Source: JBJXHC01 sp046160825
GTDB lineage: Bacteria > Bacteroidota > Ignavibacteria > UBA10030 > UBA6906
Reading direction: 5' to 3'
DNA: 64,000 nt
Assembly (NCBI GenBank): GCA_046160825.1
Contig: JBJXHC010000118.1
Span: 1-64,000 of the forward strand
The position numbers were made by a program, and so were the translations under genes. The notes below the pieces were generated by a model. It saw nothing but the letters and a program-made list of their open reading frames with translations. It was not told the origin of the DNA and did no database searches. Positions 58,144 through 64,000 of this stretch are shown here, piece by piece (within the stretch, counting starts at the first letter, position 1; the number at the start of each line of letters is the position of its first letter).

Positions 58144-60821
58144 TCAACACAACCATATCTCACTACAAGATCCTGGAAAAATTGGGTGAGGGCGGCATGG
58201 GTATCGTCTACAAAGCCCAAGATACCAAGCTCGACCGTATCGTAGCGCTCAAGTTCCTTCCCTCTCACCTCTCTGCTTCGGAGCAGGACAAAGCCCGATT
58301 CATCCAAGAAGCAAAGGCGGCATCTGCCATCAACCATCCGAACATCTGTACGATCTACTCCATTGATGAACATGAAGGGCAGCTCTTCATCGCGATGGAG
58401 TTTGTGGATGGACAAACATTGCGGGATAAGAGAGGATCGATCAGTGCCAAGCAAGCAATCGAAATCGGAACCCAAATCGCCGATGGACTCGCAGCGGCTC
58501 ATGACAAAGGGATCGTTCACCGGGACATCAAACCTGAGAACATCATGGTCCGCAAGGACGGCATCGCGCAGATTATGGACTTTGGCTTGGCGAAGCTGCG
58601 CGGGGTTTCAAGGTTGACGAAAGAAGGAAGCACGCTCGGGACCGCCGGATATATGTCGCCCGAGCTGGTACAAGGACAGGATGCTGACCATCGGTCGGAT
58701 ATTTTCTCGTTCGGTGTTCTTCTCTATGAACTTTTCACCGGACAACTTCCGTTCAGGGGAGTTCATGAGACAGCGTTGATGTATGAGATCGTGAATGTCG
58801 ATGCGCCGCCGATGTCCTCAGTGAAACCGGAGGTCGATCCGTCTCTTGATGCGATTGTTCTCGAATGCCTGGAAAAGGACCCCAATGAAAGAACGCAGTC
58901 AGTCAAGCAGGTTTCCATTGATCTCAAGAGAATCAAACGGGAGTCGGGCCGAGCAAGAGTCAGCCGTGTAACTTCCGTGCGGCCAATAATAAAATCTGAT
59001 CGCATTGATTCCGGCAATCCGTCTGAAGCACCGCGTTGGCGACGGATACTCTGGCCCGTGGTTTCGGCTATTCTCGGCTTGGCGCTTCTGTATACTGTTT
59101 GGATTTTCCGACAGTCCCCGATATCCCGTTCTGTCGCGAGGTTTGACATTGTCGTCCCCAAAGATCAAACGCTTGTGCTGATGAATTATCCGGCGATTGC
59201 AATTTCTCCGGATGGAACAGTCATTGTGTACAAAGCAAATGAACAACTTTATCAAAGGAGATTGGAAAACCTCGAGCTCGAACCAATTCCAGGTACGGAA
59301 GGAGGGATAAGTCCGTTCTTTTCTCCGGATAGTCGTTGGTTGGGATTCTTTGTGCAAGGAAAGATGATGAAAGTTCCATTACATGGGGGCTCCGCTGTCT
59401 TTCTCGCTGAATTACAGGGCAATCGGGGTGGAACATGGGGCAAAGACGGAACGATTGTCTTTTCTCCGTCGGGAAGAGGAGGACTGTTCCGGGTAAAGCA
59501 AGACGGTGGAGATGTACAGCGGGTTACAACCGCAGACACAACGCAGAACGAGCGCACGCATCGCTGGCCTCACTTCCTTCCGGATGGAAAGACTGTGATC
59601 TTCACGATTGGAACCTTCGGCAGCCCCGACTATTACGAGGATGCCACGATCGCAGTCGTGAACATCGAAACCGGTGAACGAAAGACCGTTTTGAAAGGAG
59701 CAAGCAGTGCACGATTTCTCCCGCCGGGATACATTGTCTATTCTCACGCCGGAACCCTGTTTGCCGTTTCATTCGACATGGACCGGCTTGAAGTAACCGG
59801 CACGGCATTTCCGGTGCTTTCCAACGTATCCAGTGATGTCACCACGGGGGCCACGAACTTTAGCTTCGCTGATAATGGAACGCTTGTATATATTCCGGGA
59901 AGTTCCAACATTGGCAACCGCAAGCTTGCATTACTCGACCTCGTCGGTAATATGTCGACGCTTTCTGCTCCTGTGCAGTCCTATGTTGATCCATGCATGT
60001 CTCCTGATGGAAAACGCATTGCAGTTGCCGTTCAATCAGGACGGGATTTCGACATCTGGGTGTATGACATTCAACGAAATACAATGAGCCGTCTGACATT
60101 CGGTGGATCCAACCGATCGCCTGTCTGGTCTCCGGACAGCCGGAGGATCGCTTATTCAAATAATACTGCCGGACCTGGCGGGACATCCGGAAGGTCAAGG
60201 GTTGTTATTCTGCAGGCTGATGGCAGTGGTGCACAAGAAGAGATTCCTTTTCTGCATGACCGTACCTATCTCAGTTGCTGGTCTCGCGACGGTTCCATGC
60301 TCTTTGGTACTGTTCCCCAACAAGGAATGGGCTGGGACCTTTGGCTTATTCCATTGACCGGCGATCGAACTCCGAAGGTGTTGCTTTCAACAAAGTTTGA
60401 TGAGGCCTTTGCTTCGCTCTCTCCTGACGGGAAATGGCTTGCCTATCTTGCAAATGAAACCGGGTCTTCTCAAGTATACGTGCGACCATTCCCGCAAGGA
60501 TCTGGTAAATGGCAGATCTCCGTTAATGGAGGCAATAAGGTTGATTGGTCGGAGGACGGACGCACGCTGTATTTCGGTACGCCCAGCGAAATCATGTTCG
60601 TTTCGATTGTCGGAACCCATACACTGACCACAGGACAACCACAGGTCTTAATCAGGGACTACCCATGGCTAAATGTGGAGAGTGCCATCAGTTATGATAT
60701 TGCACCGGATGGGAAACATATTCTCGTCGCGAAACCCAGAGATGAAGAGAAGCTTCAACAGATTAATGTTGTGATGAACTGGTTCGATGAGATCAACAAC
60801 ACCGTGGCTTCAGGAAAGTAA
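58140..60821 (+). CDS. Ser/Thr protein kinase with TolB-like beta-propeller (kinase 13)
   Basis: Product of 893 residues: kinase domain about 8-275 (Lys38, HRDIKPENIM with Asp129, DFGLAKL, and GYMSPEL where the others have SPEQ), transmembrane helix about 302-322 (PVVSAILGLALLYTVWIF), propeller with ISPDGTVIVY and WSPDSRRIAY blades, tail INVVMNWFDEINN. Translationally coupled to the DUF2652 gene. The stop codon abuts a broken two-hairpin element. Confidence 0.92.
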   Translation: MINTTISHYKILEKLGEGGMGIVYKAQDTKLDRIVALKFLPSHLSASEQDKARFIQEAKAASAINHPNICTIYSIDEHEGQLFIAMEFVDGQTLRDKRGSISAKQAIEIGTQIADGLAAAHDKGIVHRDIKPENIMVRKDGIAQIMDFGLAKLRGVSRLTKEGSTLGTAGYMSPELVQGQDADHRSDIFSFGVLLYELFTGQLPFRGVHETALMYEIVNVDAPPMSSVKPEVDPSLDAIVLECLEKDPNERTQSVKQVSIDLKRIKRESGRARVSRVTSVRPIIKSDRIDSGNPSEAPRWRRILWPVVSAILGLALLYTVWIFRQSPISRSVARFDIVVPKDQTLVLMNYPAIAISPDGTVIVYKANEQLYQRRLENLELEPIPGTEGGISPFFSPDSRWLGFFVQGKMMKVPLHGGSAVFLAELQGNRGGTWGKDGTIVFSPSGRGGLFRVKQDGGDVQRVTTADTTQNERTHRWPHFLPDGKTVIFTIGTFGSPDYYEDATIAVVNIETGERKTVLKGASSARFLPPGYIVYSHAGTLFAVSFDMDRLEVTGTAFPVLSNVSSDVTTGATNFSFADNGTLVYIPGSSNIGNRKLALLDLVGNMSTLSAPVQSYVDPCMSPDGKRIAVAVQSGRDFDIWVYDIQRNTMSRLTFGGSNRSPVWSPDSRRIAYSNNTAGPGGTSGRSRVVILQADGSGAQEEIPFLHDRTYLSCWSRDGSMLFGTVPQQGMGWDLWLIPLTGDRTPKVLLSTKFDEAFASLSPDGKWLAYLANETGSSQVYVRPFPQGSGKWQISVNGGNKVDWSEDGRTLYFGTPSEIMFVSIVGTHTLTTGQPQVLIRDYPWLNVESAISYDIAPDGKHILVAKPRDEEKLQQINVVMNWFDEINNTVASGK

Positions 60822-60828
60822 CGAGCGA

Positions 60829-60903
60829 GTTGTCGCGACTTTGAGTATCCCGCCTGCCATAGAGAATTCTCAGAGGCGGGCAGGCCGCCTTCTTTGTGCG
60901 GGA
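60829..60903. repeat. Degenerate two-hairpin element with nested repeat
   Basis: Right half of the leader-type element: GAGCGAG and GACTTTGAG stand where other copies have GAGTGG and the right arm, followed by CCCGCC and the nested piece with GAGAATTCTC (about 60858-60867) and GGCGGGCAGGC. The left arm of hairpin A is missing at the kinase 13 stop. Shares the nested repeat with leader 6. Confidence 0.6.
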
Positions 60904-60908
60904 ACTGC

Positions 60909-61013
60909 ATGAAAGGGATAGGACAAACAATTTCTCACTATAAAATCCCTGATCGATGCTGTGTAGGAATATACGGTGTTAGGACGAGGTCACCTCGCCC
61001 TAATGGAGAATGA
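60909..61013 (+). pseudogene. Degenerate kinase-start remnant (leader 7)
   Basis: 34 codons beginning MKGIGQTISHYKI, the kinase start with two extra residues, then PDRCCVGIYGVRTRSPRPNG. It stops 41 nt before the kinase 14 start, so it is not coupled. Its last third is coded by a GGCGAGG palindrome. It looks like a decayed leader or an old kinase 5' end. Confidence 0.5.
60979..61003. repeat. GGCGAGG palindrome upstream of kinase 14
   Basis: TTAGGACGAGGT (60979-60990), central C, ACCTCGCCCTAA (60992-61003): 12-nt arms with one mismatch. Same repeat type as in the kinase 3 coding sequence. Confidence 0.7.
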
Positions 61014-61054
61014 TTTTGTGACCATGGTAGTGCTTCAACATGGAGAGAAAAGCT

Positions 61055-63751
61055 ATGATTGGTAGTACAATTTTGCATTACAAGATTCTCGAGAAGTTAG
61101 GCGAAGGAGGAATGGGTGTGGTGTATAAGGCCCACGATACCAAGCTCGACCGTACCGTCGCCCTCAAATTCCTCCCGGCCCACGCCACAACAACACCGGA
61201 AACCATGGCCCGTTTTCTCCAGGAGGCACGTGCTGCGGCAGCGCTGAATCACACCAACATTTGCACGGTCTACGGTGTGGACGAGCACGATGGCAGGATG
61301 TTCATCTCCATGGAATACATTGATGGCGGGACACTCAGGGGCAGACTTCCGATCCCTGCTATCGCAGATTTCCTCCCTATCGCTCTCCAGATCGGTGAAG
61401 CTCTTCACGAAGCGCACTCAAAGGAAATTGTCCACCGCGATATAAAAGCCGACAACATCATGCTGACCTCAAAGGGACAGGTGAAGGTGATGGATTTCGG
61501 GCTTGCAAAGCTCAAGGGATCCATGAAGTTGACAAGGACATCCTCGACTGTCGGGACACTTGGATACATGGCCCCCGAACAAATCGGCGGTGGGAATGTT
61601 GATGCCCGTTCGGATCTCTTTTCTTTCGGTGTGTTGATCTTCGAAATGTTGACTGGCCGCCTCCCATTCAAGGGTGAACATGAGGCGGCGATCATTTATT
61701 CCATCATGAATGAAGATCCGGAGCCCCTCGTAAAATATCTCCCTGACGCTTCTCCCGAGTTGGTTCTCCTCGTTTCGAAGGCACTTGAGAAAGATCCGGC
61801 TGAGAGATACCAATCGGTTTCGGAAATGCTCGTGGATCTCAGGAGACTCAGAAAGAGTACACCGCGCGTCTCTCGGCAGTATTCCGTTCAGCAGAGTTCG
61901 GCTCATGTACAGGTTCCGTCTTCTGCAGGCGCGCAGACTTCAGACACCGCGTTTCAGACTGGAACCGCTTCAGGAATATCTCCAAAAACCGGGATGTTGG
62001 CGAGAATACCAAAGGCGGGGCTGGTTGCTGTCTTGTTGGTTGCTGCAATTGCGATCATTCTTCTCCTGACTTTAAAGGATGATCGTGTCCTTCCTTCCAT
62101 CAGCAATGTACGTATGAGCAGACTAACATCGGCAGGAAATGCCGGTTACGCAACAATCTCGCCGGACGGAAAATATGTTGTCTATGTGAAAGGTGAACAG
62201 GGCGAAGTAAGTCTCTGGATCCGGCAGGTGGCTTCTGCAACGGATGTGATGGTGATTCCCCCTTCCGACGTTCTGATCGACGGAACGACATTCTCGAATG
62301 ATGGAAACTACCTCTACTACACCGCAACCCTTCCGGGTTCCCCTGTGCCGACGGTCTACAGAATGCCAGTGCTCGGCGGCGCACCACCGCGCAAAATTAT
62401 TGAGGATGTGGTTGGCTCCGTGACACTCTCACCTGACGACAGCCGCATCGCATTCTTCCGGACGTTCCCAGCCACAGGGGTAGAGGCGTTGTTCACGGCG
62501 AATGCCGACGGCTCCGGCGAAAAGAGCTTGATCCAGAGGGACGGAAAGAACCTCTTCTATCTCTCTCAAGGAGGCGCCCCGGCCTGGAGCCCCGATGGTT
62601 CAGTCATTGCTTGTCCGGCGGGATTGACAACAGATGGATTCAAGGTAAGCATCGTTGTCGTCCCACTCGAGAATCCACGTGACATACCAATCACGGAAAC
62701 ATTCTGGCAGGACGTCGGCAGAATTGCATGGTATCCCGACGGGAGCGGGCTCCTCATCTGTTCATCAACTGAAGGCGAACAGTCACAGATCTCATATGTA
62801 TCATATCCCGGAGGGGAAGTTTCCAGAATCACCAACGATCTGCTTGCTTACGGTCCGACCAGTCTGAGCATCACCAAGGACGCTTCGGCCATCGTCAGCG
62901 CCCAGACAAGTTCAAGCTCAACCGTAATGGTGGCTCCGGCAGGAGACGGTTCGCGGACACGTGATATCACCCGCGGTGCAACACGCCAGGATGGTGGAGG
63001 AGGAATTATATGGCTATCCAATCAACAGATGGTGTATTCTTCTCGCAGCGGCAAGGCAATAAATCTTTGGGTTTCAGATCTTGAAGGAGAGAACGCCAGG
63101 CAACTTTCCTTCAGCGCCTCAGTATCGGTCACGCCAGCAGCAAACCCGGGCGGCGGAGAGATTTTCTATGTCTCCAGAGATGAAAAACTCCCGCACATTT
63201 GGAGGATGAAGCTTGATGGAAGCAATCCGGTGAGGATGACGGAATCAGAAGACTATAACCCGGAGGTCTCGCACGACGGCAAGTGGCTCCTCTTCGATAG
63301 CTGGAAGTCGGGAACACGATCCTTGTGGCGAATGCAGATCGACGGAAAGGATACAGCCACTCTCTTTTGTGCCGGTGCTACACGACCAAAGATTTCTCCC
63401 GACGGGCGGTTTGTGGTTTGCCGCTATTATGACGAGGCAGAAAAGAGAGACAGGATGGGACTCCTCTCCTTCCCGGATGGAAAGCTTGTCACCAAATTCG
63501 ACCTCCCACTCACAGCGAACGCAGCAGCGTTTCGTTGGGCGCCTGATGGCACATCGATTCATTATGTTGACACACGCAAAGGGGTCTCCAACGTTTGGGC
63601 GTTTGACTACATGAAGAATTCAACCAGACAGGTATCAACCTTCACGTCGGGGCGGATATTCGCATTCGCCTGGTCGCCGGACGGAAAAAACCTGGCAGTC
63701 GCACGCGGCCAAACTACGAGCGATGTGGTTTTGCTTACGATGACACAATAG
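61055..63751 (+). CDS. Ser/Thr protein kinase with TolB-like beta-propeller (kinase 14)
   Basis: Product of 898 residues. ATG 61055 is preferred over 61040 because GGAGAG lies at normal distance and MIGSTILHYK is the family start. Kinase domain about 8-275 (Lys38, HRDIKADNIM, DFGLAKL, GYMAPEQ), transmembrane helix about 321-341 (LVAVLLVAAIAIILLLTL), propeller (about 355-898) closely like that of kinase 2 (ISPDGKYVVYVKGEQGEVSL against VSPDGKYLVYSREDAGKVSL). Last kinase of the array. The 120 nt after its stop hold no gene and no feature I can support. Confidence 0.92.
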   Translation: MIGSTILHYKILEKLGEGGMGVVYKAHDTKLDRTVALKFLPAHATTTPETMARFLQEARAAAALNHTNICTVYGVDEHDGRMFISMEYIDGGTLRGRLPIPAIADFLPIALQIGEALHEAHSKEIVHRDIKADNIMLTSKGQVKVMDFGLAKLKGSMKLTRTSSTVGTLGYMAPEQIGGGNVDARSDLFSFGVLIFEMLTGRLPFKGEHEAAIIYSIMNEDPEPLVKYLPDASPELVLLVSKALEKDPAERYQSVSEMLVDLRRLRKSTPRVSRQYSVQQSSAHVQVPSSAGAQTSDTAFQTGTASGISPKTGMLARIPKAGLVAVLLVAAIAIILLLTLKDDRVLPSISNVRMSRLTSAGNAGYATISPDGKYVVYVKGEQGEVSLWIRQVASATDVMVIPPSDVLIDGTTFSNDGNYLYYTATLPGSPVPTVYRMPVLGGAPPRKIIEDVVGSVTLSPDDSRIAFFRTFPATGVEALFTANADGSGEKSLIQRDGKNLFYLSQGGAPAWSPDGSVIACPAGLTTDGFKVSIVVVPLENPRDIPITETFWQDVGRIAWYPDGSGLLICSSTEGEQSQISYVSYPGGEVSRITNDLLAYGPTSLSITKDASAIVSAQTSSSSTVMVAPAGDGSRTRDITRGATRQDGGGGIIWLSNQQMVYSSRSGKAINLWVSDLEGENARQLSFSASVSVTPAANPGGGEIFYVSRDEKLPHIWRMKLDGSNPVRMTESEDYNPEVSHDGKWLLFDSWKSGTRSLWRMQIDGKDTATLFCAGATRPKISPDGRFVVCRYYDEAEKRDRMGLLSFPDGKLVTKFDLPLTANAAAFRWAPDGTSIHYVDTRKGVSNVWAFDYMKNSTRQVSTFTSGRIFAFAWSPDGKNLAVARGQTTSDVVLLTMTQ

Positions 63752-63871
63752 TGATATTATCTCCTACAATATTCACCATACGCGTTTCGGCTCACGATGG
63801 TTTGATTCTCTCCTCCATTCTCTCTATACTTTTGCACGTAATCCAATCACTGTAACCTTCTTCTTTCTTAC

Positions 63872-64000
63872 ATGATAAATACTATCGGCATTATCGGCGC
63901 GGGCACAATGGGAAGCGGCATCGCGCAAGTATCAGCGATGGCAGGTCTTGATGTTGTACTTCACGACGTGTCTGCCGATGTCCTCAAGATTGCAATGGAG
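63872..64000 (+). CDS. 3-hydroxyacyl-CoA dehydrogenase, N-terminal part (cut by window end)
   Basis: Forty-three codons are visible: NTIGIIGAGTMGSGIAQVSA then MAGLDVVLHDVSADVL, the Rossmann NAD-binding start of 3-hydroxybutyryl/3-hydroxyacyl-CoA dehydrogenases (PaaH/Hbd type). It oxidises 3-hydroxyacyl-CoA, the step after the hydratases at 8887 and 9824, suggesting the kinase array separates parts of one catabolic set. The ATG at 63872 has no obvious ribosome site. The rest lies outside the window. Confidence 0.88.
   Translation, partial: MINTIGIIGAGTMGSGIAQVSAMAGLDVVLHDVSADVLKIAME

Noticed and set aside
8690..61003. CRISPR array
   Set aside because: The palindromes are dispersed over 50 kb, differ in length, have no regular spacers, and no cas genes are present.
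16653..61013. Repeated kinase starts as an assembly artefact
   Set aside because: Copies are diverged from each other and from the genes, and each carries its own repeat type, so collapsed or duplicated reads do not explain them.
8816..63840. Shared pyrimidine-rich sequence (TTGATTCTCTCC) before the hydratase and the dehydrogenase genes
   Set aside because: The match is short and in low-complexity sequence; it could be a common promoter feature, but chance is as likely.

Overview
The window reads as chromosomal DNA from the Bacteroidota/Chlorobiota/Ignavibacteria side of the FCB group. The reasons are the gene order argC-J-B-F-R-G-H (the Chlorobium order), ORF6N, VF530 and DUF2652 proteins, histidine-kinase modules joined by 'AREAQIEAALERVR' linkers, and many kinases starting 'MIGQTISHYKILEKLGEGG'. 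This placement is inference from family knowledge. Every gene I can support lies on the + strand.

Region 1 (1-7.3 kb): a complete arginine operon, argCJBFRGH, preceded by ARG-box-like repeats. It encodes its own repressor ArgR. argJ carries a one-base frameshift. Region 2 (7.3-14.5 kb): accessory genes (ORF6N protein between two remnants of a Gfo/Idh oxidoreductase, VF530 protein), two enoyl-CoA hydratase/isomerase genes, a secreted TPR protein, a GAF-PP2C phosphatase and a double ABM-domain protein. Region 3 (14.5-63.75 kb): thirteen full-length and one truncated Hanks-type Ser/Thr kinase genes in tandem. The kinase domain is followed by a TolB-like beta-propeller, by a TolB/FlgO-like domain plus TPRs, or once by PEGA, FGE-sulfatase and alpha/beta-hydrolase domains. 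Interspersed are a 2135-residue histidine kinase with nine repeated sensory modules, two response regulators (one with a PP2C output), a TolB-TPR membrane protein, a DUF885 protein, a DUF2652 cyclase-like protein and a DUF559 gene flanked by inverted repeats. Region 4: the start of a 3-hydroxyacyl-CoA dehydrogenase gene at the right edge, so the kinase array sits between beta-oxidation-type genes.

The most unusual signal lies at the kinase 5' ends. Seven kinase genes (one truncated) are preceded by a short open leader ORF of about 35-61 codons. Each begins with a copy of the kinase start (4 to about 20 codons), then runs through a hairpin-rich repeat element, and ends by overlapping the true kinase start, usually as ATGA. 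Eight leaders are coupled this way, two of them chained in tandem; a ninth is degenerate. The repeat elements keep stem complementarity while the arm sequence changes, supply the kinase Shine-Dalgarno (in two cases inside a small hairpin), and have accepted further palindromic insertions of 30 or 36 nt without breaking the leader frame. Related palindromes are also inserted in frame inside kinase coding regions, four times in the same loop after kinase strand beta5. Together these look like a family of coding palindromic elements tied to translationally coupled leaders. Function is unproven.
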